Source of the DNA: Alphaproteobacteria bacterium UBA7691
GTDB lineage: Bacteria > Pseudomonadota > Alphaproteobacteria > Ferrovibrionales > Ferrovibrionaceae
NCBI GenBank assembly: GCA_002482765.1
Contig: DLGP01000073.1
Coordinates: forward strand, 9,497-23,223
Direction: 5' to 3'
Length of the DNA: 13,727 nucleotides
Shown here: in pieces, positions 6,738 to 13,157 of the stretch
How the letters are laid out: each line of letters starts with the position of its first letter
How positions within the stretch are numbered: the first letter of the stretch is position 1
Translations under genes and position numbers: made by a program
Notes under the pieces: generated by a model
What the model saw: the letters and a program-made list of their open reading frames with translations, nothing else
The model's database searches: none
Told to the model about the DNA's origin: nothing

Positions 6738-6986
6738 TTAGTCGGCATTTGGCTGGCGTGCCGCCGCCACGGCTTCGCTCAAAACTGCATCCAGGGCGTC
6801 GGCGGGAAGATCGGCAAATTTGTCGCGTGCTGCCGCGACGGTCCGTTCAAAAACCCGCCACTTCACCGCTTCCTCGATGAATTTAGACAGGTCGCCTTTC
6901 TTCATGCCGCGCTGGGCCAGAAAAATGCGCACCGCAATATCCGTCTCTTTCGACACGGAAACGCTCCAGCGGGTATTCTCCGACAT
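6738..6986 (-). CDS. Ribbon-helix-helix antitoxin partnering the PIN-domain toxin
   Basis: An 82-residue protein. The N-terminal strand (TRWSVSVSKETD, 5-16) and two helices (IAVRIFLAQRG, 17-27; LSKFIEEAVKWRVFERTV, 33-50) fit a CopG/Arc-type RHH DNA-binding domain. The acidic/Ala-rich C-terminus (about 51-82) would wrap and inhibit the toxin. ATG 6986 was chosen over the longer ATG 7007 because GAGAGG sits directly upstream and the shorter form starts at the conserved RWSVSVSKET strand. The longer start would also lie within the operator repeats. It ends one codon before the toxin TTG, in the same frame. Autorepression through the CATAAGC repeats upstream is expected for this class. Confidence 0.87.
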   Translation of the reverse strand: MSENTRWSVSVSKETDIAVRIFLAQRGMKKGDLSKFIEEAVKWRVFERTVAAARDKFADLPADALDAVLSEAVAAARQPNAD

Positions 6987-6996
6987 TTGCCCTCTC

Positions 6997-7042
6997 CATA
7001 AGCACATAAGCGCTTATCAGCATAAGCACCTATATGCTTATG
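6997..7042. promoter_or_regulatory. Operator of CATAAGC half-sites upstream of the toxin-antitoxin pair
   Basis: The motif CATAAGC occurs directly at 6997-7003, 7005-7011 and 7021-7027, and inverted as GCTTAT(C/G) at 7012-7018 and 7036-7042. Two copies form the perfect palindrome ATAAGCGCTTAT (7006-7017). Another pair forms CATAAGCA/TGCTTATG with a 6-base spacer (7021-7042). The 9-mer CATAAGCAC is exactly repeated at 6997 and 7021. The cluster starts 10 bases before the antitoxin ATG, where RHH antitoxins normally bind as stacked dimers. It is AT-rich against a GC-rich background. Confidence 0.7.
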
Positions 7043-7071
7043 GCAAGCGTAAAGAAAATGACCGTATTGGC

Positions 7072-7974
7072 TCAACTGGCGGCAAAGGGCGGCCGTTGTT
7101 CGATCACCCCGGCCGGGTCCTGGCGCAGGATGATCTCGGCGCCGGGGAACAGCGCCTGCAATTCGGCGATGATCTCTTCCGATACACGATGCGCGGCGCG
7201 CAGGCTCATCTCGGGGTCGAGTTCCAGATGGAACTGGATAAATGTCTGGTTGCCGGAAGAGCGTGTGCGCAGGTCATGCAGGGCGCGCGCCTCGGGGTGG
7301 CGCAAAACCGCCGCGCGGATGCGGTCGCGCTCCGGCTCGTCCAGTTCGTGGTCCATCAGATGGTTCAGTGCCTGGCGCAGGATATCGGCGGCGCCCTTGA
7401 AGATCAGCATCGCCACCAGAAGCGCGCCCACCGGGTCAACCCAATCCAGGCCGGGCTGGCTGGCCAGCAGCAGCGCCGCGATCACCGTCAGGTTGGTCAA
7501 AAGGTCGCTCAGGTAATGCAGCCGGTCGGCGCTGATCGCCAGCGAGCCGGTGCGGCGCACCACATGGCGCTGAAACAGCACCAGCGCCGCGGTCAGCAGG
7601 ACCGAAAACAGCATCACGGCAATGCCGGCGGTGGAATGCTCGGGCGGCTGCGGCTGGCGCAGGCTCTGCACCGCTTCGGCCACCAGAAACAGCGCCGAAC
7701 CGCCGATAATCACCGCCTGGCCCAAGCCAGCCAGCGCCTCGGCCTTGCCATGGCCGAAGCGGTGTTCGCTGTCGGCCGGCACCAAGGCAGTGCGCACTGC
7801 CAGCAGGTTGAGCAGCGAGGCGAAGGCATCCAGCCCGCTATCCAGCAGGCTGGACAGCAAGGCCACCGAGCCGGATTGCTGCCAGGCCAGATATTTCGCC
7901 GTCACCAGCACCAGCGCCACCGCAAAAGAGGCGTAGGTGGCCAGGCGCAGCAGGCGGGCCGGATTGCCGGTCAA
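7072..7974 (-). CDS. Cation diffusion facilitator (FieF/YiiP-type Zn2+/Fe2+:H+ antiporter)
   Basis: A 300-residue inner-membrane exporter with about six TM helices and a cytoplasmic C-terminal domain (~210-300). Numbering matches E. coli YiiP closely. The transport site has Asp45, Asp49, His153 and Asp157 (LLDSGLDA; SADRLHYLSDLL). The interface site has Asp68, His71 and His75 (ADSEHRFGHGKAEAL). In the cytoplasmic site His233, His249, His262 and Asp286 align, but the position of YiiP His283 is Arg284 (LRQDP instead of the usual HQDP). The start is TTG at 7974, sharing the four bases TTGA with the pdxH stop, a typical translational-coupling overlap. Zn2+ export is the likeliest role; Fe2+ or Cd2+ are possible. 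Confidence 0.93.
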   Translation of the reverse strand: MTGNPARLLRLATYASFAVALVLVTAKYLAWQQSGSVALLSSLLDSGLDAFASLLNLLAVRTALVPADSEHRFGHGKAEALAGLGQAVIIGGSALFLVAEAVQSLRQPQPPEHSTAGIAVMLFSVLLTAALVLFQRHVVRRTGSLAISADRLHYLSDLLTNLTVIAALLLASQPGLDWVDPVGALLVAMLIFKGAADILRQALNHLMDHELDEPERDRIRAAVLRHPEARALHDLRTRSSGNQTFIQFHLELDPEMSLRAAHRVSEEIIAELQALFPGAEIILRQDPAGVIEQRPPFAAS

Positions 7975-8561
7975 GGATAAAGCCGCTCGGTGGCCCAGCC
8001 GCTGCCATCATCAGCGCGGCGATAGACCAGCCGGTCATGCAGGCGGAACGGCCGGTCGGCCCAGAATTCCACCGCCACCGGGCTGAGCCGGAAGCCGGAC
8101 CAATGCGGCGGCCGCGGCACCTCGCCGATGGCATATTTGGCGGTGTATTTCGCCACCGCCGCTTCCAGTTCAAAACGGCCCTGCAATGGCCGCGATTGCG
8201 CCGAGGCCCAGGCGCCGATGCGGCTGTCACGCGGCCGGCTGGCGAAATAGGCATCGGCTTCGGCATCGCTCACCACGCTGACCGCGCCGCGCAACCGCAC
8301 CTGGCGGCGCAGGCTTTTCCAGTGAAACAAGGCGGCGGCTTTTGGCTGCGCCAGCAATTCGCGGCCCTTGGCACTGTCAAAATTGGTGTAGAAAACCAGC
8401 CCCTCGGCATCAAAGGCTTTCATCAGCACCATGCGCAGATTGGGCAGGCCGGTTTCGTCCACGCTGGCAATCGCCATGGCATTGGGATCATTCGGCTCGC
8501 TGGCCCGGGCTTCCGCGAACCAGGCCTCAAAATGGCGGATCGGATCGGCAAAAGCGTCCAT
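7971..8561 (-). CDS. pdxH: Pyridoxine/pyridoxamine 5'-phosphate oxidase
   Basis: An FMN-dependent cytoplasmic enzyme that oxidises pyridoxine or pyridoxamine 5'-phosphate to pyridoxal 5'-phosphate, the last step of vitamin B6 synthesis and salvage. The 196-residue product has the full family pattern: LRMVLMK (42-48) and FDSAKGREL (61-69) for FMN/phosphate binding, RRQVRLRG (85-92), RDSRIGAWASAQS (111-123), PPHWSGFRL (151-159) and the C-terminal FRLHDRLVY...GWATERLYP. ATG 8561 was preferred over an upstream in-frame start at 8621: it has GAGG five bases before it and gives the usual length. It is first of a two-gene operon with the cation exporter. Confidence 0.95.
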   Translation of the reverse strand: MDAFADPIRHFEAWFAEARASEPNDPNAMAIASVDETGLPNLRMVLMKAFDAEGLVFYTNFDSAKGRELLAQPKAAALFHWKSLRRQVRLRGAVSVVSDAEADAYFASRPRDSRIGAWASAQSRPLQGRFELEAAVAKYTAKYAIGEVPRPPHWSGFRLSPVAVEFWADRPFRLHDRLVYRRADDGSGWATERLYP

Positions 8562-8722
8562 GATGCCCTCGGAAATGGCGAAAAAGCTGGCGAGCATCCT
8601 ATGTAGCGCATGCCGCAACAATTCCCAACCCCTGCCGCAATGCCGCCGTATTCGGGCGTAAATCTACTGCCATGCCCAGCGGCGATGGCTGCCGGGTCAG
8701 AACATCACAGGGGATAACCGCC

Positions 8723-9262
8723 ATGCGCTCGATTGCGACTGGTACCGATCTGACAGCCAGCCAAACCGCCCAGCCGGGCAACTCGATCCGCCGCAAGGCC
8801 GGCCTGGTCGCCGCGTTGGGCCTGGTGGCCATGCTGGCCGCCGGCTGCGCCGATCAGGGCGCCAAGCAGAATGTCGGCACGCTGCTCGGCGGTGTCGGCG
8901 GCGCGGTGGCCGGTTCACAATTCGGCAGCGGCAAGGGTCGCCTGGTCGGCGTTGCCGCCGGCACCCTGCTCGGCGCCTTGCTTGGCTCGGAAGTCGGCAA
9001 GTCGCTGGATCGCGCCGATCAGCAGCATCTTGGCACCGCCAACCAGCGGGCTTTTGAGACCGCGCGCTCCGGCACCGCCGTCACCTGGCGCAATCCCGAT
9101 AGCGGCAATTACGGCACCGTGGTGCCGCAGCAGGCCTATCAGACCAATAACGGCGAATATTGCCGCGAATTCCAGCAGACCATCCATGTCGGCGGCCAGA
9201 GCCAGCAGGGTTACGGCACTGCCTGCCGGCAGCCCGACGGCACCTGGAAGGTTGTGCAGTAA
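8723..9262 (+). CDS. Glycine-zipper outer-membrane lipoprotein (RT0821/Lpp0805 surface-protein-like)
   Basis: A 179-residue lipoprotein. The signal segment (RRKAGLVAALGLVAMLAAGC) ends in a lipobox with Cys42; Ala at +2 predicts outer-membrane sorting. Residues ~50-90 are a glycine-zipper 2TM region (VGTLLGGVGGAVAGS and VGVAAGTLLGALLGSEVG), split by a short basic GKGR loop. The C-terminal domain (WRNPDSGNYGTVVP, EYCREFQQTI, GYGTACRQPDGTWKVV) is the usual partner in this family, with two conserved cysteines. The role is probably envelope integrity, but no specific function is established. ATG 8723 has AGGGGA nine bases upstream. A longer start at 8672 would leave 17 unlikely extra residues before the signal. 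The gene is monocistronic, divergent from pdxH, and closed by the terminator at 9321. Confidence 0.9.
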   Translation: MRSIATGTDLTASQTAQPGNSIRRKAGLVAALGLVAMLAAGCADQGAKQNVGTLLGGVGGAVAGSQFGSGKGRLVGVAAGTLLGALLGSEVGKSLDRADQQHLGTANQRAFETARSGTAVTWRNPDSGNYGTVVPQQAYQTNNGEYCREFQQTIHVGGQSQQGYGTACRQPDGTWKVVQ

Positions 9263-9320
9263 TCCAGGTTTTCTGAGGTTTTCGCGTAACAGTTTTTCCG
9301 CTTTCTCTTCCCCCAGACTA

Positions 9321-9356
9321 GGCGTGGTCCGGCGCTCCCGGCCACGCCATTTTTTT
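9321..9356 (+). terminator. Strong intrinsic terminator after the glycine-zipper lipoprotein
   Basis: GGCGTGG pairs with CCACGCC, and after a single bulged T CCGG pairs with CCGG, giving an 11-bp GC-rich stem (9321-9348) with a 5-base loop. A 7-T run (9350-9356) follows. It separates the lipoprotein from the next gene on the same strand. Confidence 0.9.
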
Positions 9357-9470
9357 GTCTGGCGCTTTTGCCATCTGGCGCTAAGCTATCCTTAACCCTC
9401 CGGTTGCAGACTGGGGCGGCGCGATGCCAGAAGGTGCCGCGCGGGATATTCGCCAATGATGGAGGCCAGA

Positions 9471-10292
9471 ATGGTCATCGGCATCGGTAATGGCGTGGTT
9501 GCGGCGCAAATCCGGCCACGCGCTTTGGAAAAATCAGACAAGCCGGCGCAGACACCACATCTCGCCGCCAATCAGGCGGCGTTGGAGAAACTGCGCCAGC
9601 CACGCCAGCGCAGCGAGGCGGAGGGCAAGCTGGAGGAAGTATTGCAGGCGATGAAAAGCGCCAGCAAATCCTCCAAGCTGGAAGCGGCGCGGCGCAAGCT
9701 TGAACAGATCAAGGCGCGGGTGAAAGCCTTGGAAATGGCCGCCGCCAGCGCGGCTGCGCGCGGCGATGCCAAGGCGGCCAAGGCGCTGGCGCGTGAAGTG
9801 AAACAACTGGCGCGTGACATGGCCGGCGCCTTGCGTGATGCCGGCCAGGGCGGTGGTGCCGGCGGGCAGGTGGGCCAGGTGGCGCCGATGGTGCAGGCCG
9901 ATGCCGCCGTGCAGCAGCAGAATGACAAGGCGGTCGCCGCCGCAGTTGGCGGCAGCCTGGGCGAAGGCCGTGCGGTGGATGCCACGGCGCGGGCGGCAGC
10001 GGCAATCAAGGGTGCCGATATCGGCAATCCCGAAGCCAAAAGCGATGCGGCGGAAGATACGGCGCTGAAACAGCAGCTTGAAGCCATCAAGACCGAGGCC
10101 CGCGACCTGCTCAAGCAACTCAAGAAGCTGCTCAGCCAGGCCCGCGCTGCGCTGTTGCATCCCAATGCCGACAAGGACGAGCAGCGCAAGGCCGACAAGG
10201 CATTCACCGAGGCTGAACAGGCGCTGACCGATCTGACGGCCGCCAGCCTGCCGAGCGAGGCCGGCAGCGGCGGGATCGACCTTCAGGCCTGA
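9471..10292 (+). CDS. Unrecognised Ala/Lys-rich two-part coiled-coil protein
   Basis: I do not recognise this 273-residue protein. It starts with MVIGIGNGVVAAQI and has no signal peptide or TM helix. A charged helical region (about 36-125, Ala/Lys/Glu/Arg-rich, likely coiled coil) is followed by a Gly-rich linker (125-137, GQGGGAGGQVGQ), an Ala-rich middle, and a second helical region (about 195-256, KQQLEAIKTEARDLLKQLKK). I see no Cys, Trp or Tyr. The layout recalls FlxA-like and other small secreted or cytoskeletal coiled-coil proteins, but nothing diagnostic supports that. The start is well fixed by GGAGG (9461-9465) five bases before ATG 9471; ATG 9456 lacks this. Third-position GC matches its neighbours. 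It precedes the DUF3237 gene by 41 bases. Confidence 0.75.
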   Translation: MVIGIGNGVVAAQIRPRALEKSDKPAQTPHLAANQAALEKLRQPRQRSEAEGKLEEVLQAMKSASKSSKLEAARRKLEQIKARVKALEMAAASAAARGDAKAAKALAREVKQLARDMAGALRDAGQGGGAGGQVGQVAPMVQADAAVQQQNDKAVAAAVGGSLGEGRAVDATARAAAAIKGADIGNPEAKSDAAEDTALKQQLEAIKTEARDLLKQLKKLLSQARAALLHPNADKDEQRKADKAFTEAEQALTDLTAASLPSEAGSGGIDLQA

Positions 10293-10333
10293 CAGCTCTT
10301 GCCGTCGGCGTCTGTACTGGCCAGGATGGCGGC

Positions 10334-10789
10334 ATGAAACCCGATGCCGAAGCGCTTTTCACCCTGGCGATTGATCTTGCCGAGCCGCAGAGTATCGGCA
10401 CCTTGCCGGGGGGCGGCGAACGCCGCTGTGTGCCGATCATCGGCGGCACAGTCAGTGGCCGCTTGAATGGCCGGGTGCTGCCGGGCGGCGCCGATTGGCA
10501 ATGGCTGCGCCCCGATGGCGTGGCCGATATTGATGCGCGCTATCTGCTGCACAGCGATGCCGGCGAGGGTGTTGAGGTGTGGAGCCGTGGCCTGCGCCAT
10601 GGCCCGCCCGCCGTGATGGCGCGGCTGGCGGCGGGTGAGCCGGTGGACCCGGCCGAGTATTATTTCCGCACGGCTTTGCGCTTTGAGAGTAATGCGCCCG
10701 GCCTGCAATGGCTGGTGCGGCTGATCGCCATCGGCCATGGCCAGCGCCTGGCGCGTCAGGTGCGGCTCCAGGTTTATGCCGTGGAATGA
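10334..10789 (+). CDS. DUF3237 family protein
   Basis: A 151-residue protein matching the DUF3237 pattern throughout. An N-terminal strand reads LFTLAIDLAEPQSIG, followed by CVPIIGGTVSGRLNGRVLPGG and ADWQWLRPDGVADIDARYLL. A middle block has GVEVWSRGLRHGP, and the C-terminal block has YYFRTALRFESNAPGLQWL and VRLQVYAVE. The family is a small beta-barrel of unknown function found in many proteobacteria. ATG 10334 has AGGA seven bases upstream. It probably shares a transcript with the coiled-coil gene upstream. Its stop lies three bases from the stop of the convergent PAS gene, leaving no room for a terminator between them. Confidence 0.88.
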   Translation: MKPDAEALFTLAIDLAEPQSIGTLPGGGERRCVPIIGGTVSGRLNGRVLPGGADWQWLRPDGVADIDARYLLHSDAGEGVEVWSRGLRHGPPAVMARLAAGEPVDPAEYYFRTALRFESNAPGLQWLVRLIAIGHGQRLARQVRLQVYAVE

Positions 10790-10792
10790 AAC

Positions 10793-11893
10793 TTAGCGCT
10801 GATCCCTGAGCGCACCGCTGAGTGCCACCACGCGGCCGGTGCTGTCGCGTCGCGCGATGCCGGCCAAGCGCAGCGGGCGCCAGCTGCTCGGGCCATGCTC
10901 GCCCTGCTCATTGCCAACACGGAATTCCACTGGCGCAGCGCGGCCGGTCTGGCGCAGGTCGTCGAAGAATGTCCGCACCATGTCGCGATCCTTGGGATGG
11001 GCGCAATCCAGCAATACCGGGATCGCTGCCGGGGCCGCAGTGGGCGCCAGGTCAAGCAGGCGGAACATGTTGTCAGACCAGGTGAAATGGTCATCCTCCA
11101 GATGCCATTCCCAACTGCCGAAGCCGGCCAGCCGTTCGGCGGCGTTATAACTGCCGCCGCGCGCTGCCAGCGCCTGCTCGGCGGCGATATGGGCGGCGCT
11201 GGCCTCGGCGCGGGCAGTGTCGATTTCAGCCACCAATTCGGCATTGCGCAGCCGCAGGGCGATGCCAACACGTTCGTTGCGGTTGGCGCCATGGGCGCGC
11301 AGGCAGAAAGCCAGGCCCAGCGCAAAACCCAGCCCCGCCATGGTATATTGCGCCATGCCGCCATCAATCAGCGCGCGCAGGAACAGCGGCAGCGACATTG
11401 TGGCGAAAAAGGCATAATAGGCCGGCAGATGCGGCGCCCGGGTATTCATGTTGGAAAACGCCAGGCCGCTCCACATCAGGCACAGCACGGTTTGCTGGGC
11501 ATAATCCTTGGTATCGGCATAAAGCCAGAAAAACAGCCCCCAGGTGGCACCGGTGATGGCCGAGCCGATGCTGAAACGCTCGGCCCAATAGGCGCTGCGC
11601 TGCTGCGCATTGTCATCCTCGGCAAAGGCAAAGCGCTGCCGGTCGAGCCACCAGGTGCCCAGTGTGTAAAGCAGCGAAACGCTGACCACTTCCACCCAGG
11701 TGATCTGGTTGCGGAAGGCCAGGAAGCCGGCGCCCAGCACCAGATAGGGCAGGTAGCGGGTTGGCCAGCTATATTGGTAAAGCCGCTCGATCAGCAGTGG
11801 CGCCAGCAGCGGCGAAGGGTTTTCCAGCAGGCTGTCGTCTTCTTCAACAAGCCGCGCCACCAGGGCGGACGAAGACGTCTTGCTGTCGCTCAC
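10793..11893 (-). CDS. Membrane-anchored PAS-domain protein with no output domain
   Basis: A 366-residue protein. A cytoplasmic N-terminus (1-42) is followed by about six TM helices near 46-60, 66-82, 108-126, 132-146, 155-172 and 183-199. A short Ala/Glu/Arg helix (205-245) leads to one PAS_3-type domain (about 250-366). The PAS features are AGFGSWEWHLEDDHFTWSDN, AHPKDRDMVRTFF, VEFRV and the closing VVALSGALRDQR. The protein stops right at the end of the PAS fold, without a histidine kinase, GGDEF, EAL or chemoreceptor domain. The convergent DUF3237 gene occupies the DNA beyond the stop, so a local frameshift cannot be hiding one. Start is GTG 11893 with GGGGGA nine bases upstream. It may signal to a partner in trans or be a sensor that lost its effector. 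The ligand is unknown. Confidence 0.8.
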   Translation of the reverse strand: MSDSKTSSSALVARLVEEDDSLLENPSPLLAPLLIERLYQYSWPTRYLPYLVLGAGFLAFRNQITWVEVVSVSLLYTLGTWWLDRQRFAFAEDDNAQQRSAYWAERFSIGSAITGATWGLFFWLYADTKDYAQQTVLCLMWSGLAFSNMNTRAPHLPAYYAFFATMSLPLFLRALIDGGMAQYTMAGLGFALGLAFCLRAHGANRNERVGIALRLRNAELVAEIDTARAEASAAHIAAEQALAARGGSYNAAERLAGFGSWEWHLEDDHFTWSDNMFRLLDLAPTAAPAAIPVLLDCAHPKDRDMVRTFFDDLRQTGRAAPVEFRVGNEQGEHGPSSWRPLRLAGIARRDSTGRVVALSGALRDQR

Positions 11894-12016
11894 GAAAACG
11901 AATCCCCCAACACACCCATCCTCACTGACAAGCGGCGCGCAGTTTAATCCAGACTGGCCATAACGAAAGTAACAAATTGTGACATTGGTGAAAAATAAGC
12001 GGGTGAAACAACCCCT

Positions 12017-12943
12017 TTAACTCTCTGACAAGTAGCGCCGGGCGATCTGGTGCGCCAGGCTGAGCGGCGGCGGCAGGCGCAATGGCGCGCTGGTATCGGT
12101 GCTGGCGCGCAGCATGGTCGCCACCTCGTCGCGGTGGAACCAGCGCGCATCCTCCAGTTCGTGGCGATCCACCGTCACCGCATCCGAGGTGGCGGTGGCA
12201 ACGCAGCCGATCATCAGCGAGGATGGAAACGGCCAGGGCTGCGAGGCGATGTAGCGCACGTCACTGGTGGCCAGCCCGGCTTCCTCGGCCAGTTCACGCC
12301 GCACGGCTTCCTCGATGGTTTCGCCCGGCTCCATGAAGCCGGCCAGGGCGGAATACACCCCGGGCAGGAATTGCGGCTGGCGGCCCAGCAGAATCTGGTC
12401 GCCATACACCCCCAGCATGATCACCACCGGGTCGGTGCGCGGGAAATGCTGCGCCCGGCAGGCATCATTGGTGCAGCGCCGGCTATAGCCGGCATCCTCG
12501 GCCTGGCTCGCTGCGCCGCATTGGGCGCAGAAACGATGCCGCTTATGCCAGTCGGTCATGCTGCGCGCCTGGGCCAGGATGGCGGCTTCCGGCAGACTTA
12601 GCTGCGGCGCAATGCTGCGCACATCAATGAATTTGTTGTTGTCGTCGGCCAGCGCGTCGATGCCGGGGATATCATCCACATCCACGGCGAAATGCGCCAC
12701 GCCGTCTTCCAGGCCCAGCAGCAGGTTGGGGCATTCGGCCAGCGGCGCGGCAAAACGCTGCGGAAACCAGGCCAGATGCGCGCCGCCTTCCAGCGCGATC
12801 AGCGGTTTCAACTCGCGCAGCAGCAGAAAGCGGCTGGTGCTGGCATTGCGCTGGGCATCAAGCCAGGCGGCATCGCGGCGCTGGTTGCCGGCGCGGTCAA
12901 GCGGCGAGCCGGAAAACGGGATCGTGTCGTGGGGCTTAAGCAT
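12017..12943 (-). CDS. nudC: NAD-capped RNA hydrolase / NADH pyrophosphatase NudC
   Basis: A 308-residue Nudix hydrolase that splits NADH and removes NAD caps from RNA to leave 5'-monophosphate RNA. Visible parts are an N-terminal NUDIX-like domain (~1-130) and a zinc ribbon with Cys139, Cys142, Cys157 and Cys162 (CAQC and CTNDAC). The Nudix box spans residues 202-224, from GFMEPGE to REL and EEAGL, and fits GX5EX7REUXEEXGU. The NudC-specific SQPWPFPSS follows at 234-242. All catalytic glutamates of the box are present. I chose ATG 12943 because the open frame upstream runs through the SRP RNA gene and has no family similarity. The ribosome-binding site is weak (AAGG). It is divergent from the SRP RNA gene. 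Confidence 0.95.
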   Translation of the reverse strand: MLKPHDTIPFSGSPLDRAGNQRRDAAWLDAQRNASTSRFLLLRELKPLIALEGGAHLAWFPQRFAAPLAECPNLLLGLEDGVAHFAVDVDDIPGIDALADDNNKFIDVRSIAPQLSLPEAAILAQARSMTDWHKRHRFCAQCGAASQAEDAGYSRRCTNDACRAQHFPRTDPVVIMLGVYGDQILLGRQPQFLPGVYSALAGFMEPGETIEEAVRRELAEEAGLATSDVRYIASQPWPFPSSLMIGCVATATSDAVTVDRHELEDARWFHRDEVATMLRASTDTSAPLRLPPPLSLAHQIARRYLSES

Positions 12944-12970
12944 AGGCGCAGCCTTGCATAACCGCCCAAA

Positions 12971-12986
12971 TCCGGCAATTGCCGGA
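12971..12986. promoter_or_regulatory. Perfect 16-base palindrome between nudC and the SRP RNA gene
   Basis: TCCGGCAATTGCCGGA reads the same on both strands. A second nested inverted repeat, AAATCCG (12968-12974) and CGGATTT (12989-12995), surrounds it. It lies about 28 bases upstream of the nudC ATG and about 75 bases upstream of the SRP RNA 5' end, where an operator would be expected. The binding protein is unknown. Confidence 0.5.
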
Positions 12987-12998
12987 AGCGGATTTCCT

Positions 12999-13035
12999 GC
13001 CTGTTGCGTTCGCCCCGCCCCGCCTGTTGCGTTCG
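12999..13035. repeat. 14-base direct repeat upstream of the SRP RNA gene
   Basis: GCCTGTTGCGTTCG occurs at 12999-13012 and again at 13022-13035, 23 bases apart, roughly two helical turns. The second copy contains the likely -35 box of the SRP RNA promoter. Confidence 0.6.
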
Positions 13036-13055
13036 TAATGCCAATGCGGGATAAG
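13027..13055 (+). promoter_or_regulatory. Probable promoter of the SRP RNA gene
   Basis: The -35 box TTGCGT (13027-13032) and the -10 box GATAAG (13050-13055) are separated by 17 bases. Transcription would start six to seven bases later, at about 13062, exactly where the SRP RNA stem begins. A G/C-rich discriminator (GGGCGCG) between the -10 box and the start would fit stringent or growth-rate control of a stable RNA. Confidence 0.6.
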
Positions 13056-13061
13056 GGGCGC

Positions 13062-13157
13062 GGGAGGTTGGCGGCGGACGGGCGCCTCGCCAACCCGGTC
13101 AGGTCCGGAAGGAAGCAGCCGCAACGAGTTCCCGCACGGGTCGTTGTCCAGCCTCCC
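13062..13157 (+). ncRNA. ffs: Signal recognition particle RNA (4.5S-type, bacterial small SRP RNA)
   Basis: It contains the conserved Ffh-binding core GGTCAGGTCCGGAAGGAAGC (13097-13116) with the GGAA tetraloop, continuing into AGCC. The ends close a 10-bp stem: 13062-13071 (GGGAGGTTGG) pairs with 13148-13157 (CCAGCCTCCC) through nine Watson-Crick pairs and one G-U. The length of about 96 bases is that of the small alphaproteobacterial type without an Alu domain. With Ffh it delivers nascent inner-membrane proteins to FtsY. Its place just upstream of dnaX is a common alphaproteobacterial arrangement. The exact ends may differ by a few bases. Confidence 0.96.

Noticed and set aside
9368..9410. 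TTAACC...GGTTGC near the coiled-coil gene as a CtrA box, or TTGCCA with CTTAAC as a promoter
   Set aside because: Spacing and second half do not fit the TTAA-N7-TTAA consensus, and the -10 match is poor.
9534..10207. Two minus-strand frames of about 210 codons opposite the coiled-coil gene
   Set aside because: One is Leu/Arg/Gln-rich, the other Ser/Ala-rich, and neither has a ribosome-binding site. The plus-strand frame has a perfect GGAGG and coherent helical periodicity.
10895..11947. 350-codon plus-strand frame opposite the PAS gene
   Set aside because: The minus-strand frame has TM helices and PAS motifs; the plus frame is a compositional shadow with no recognisable domain.
11990..12016. 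GGGT/ACCC hairpin with a short T-run after nudC on the minus strand
   Set aside because: Only about four base pairs can form, too weak to call a terminator, although TTATTTTT follows.
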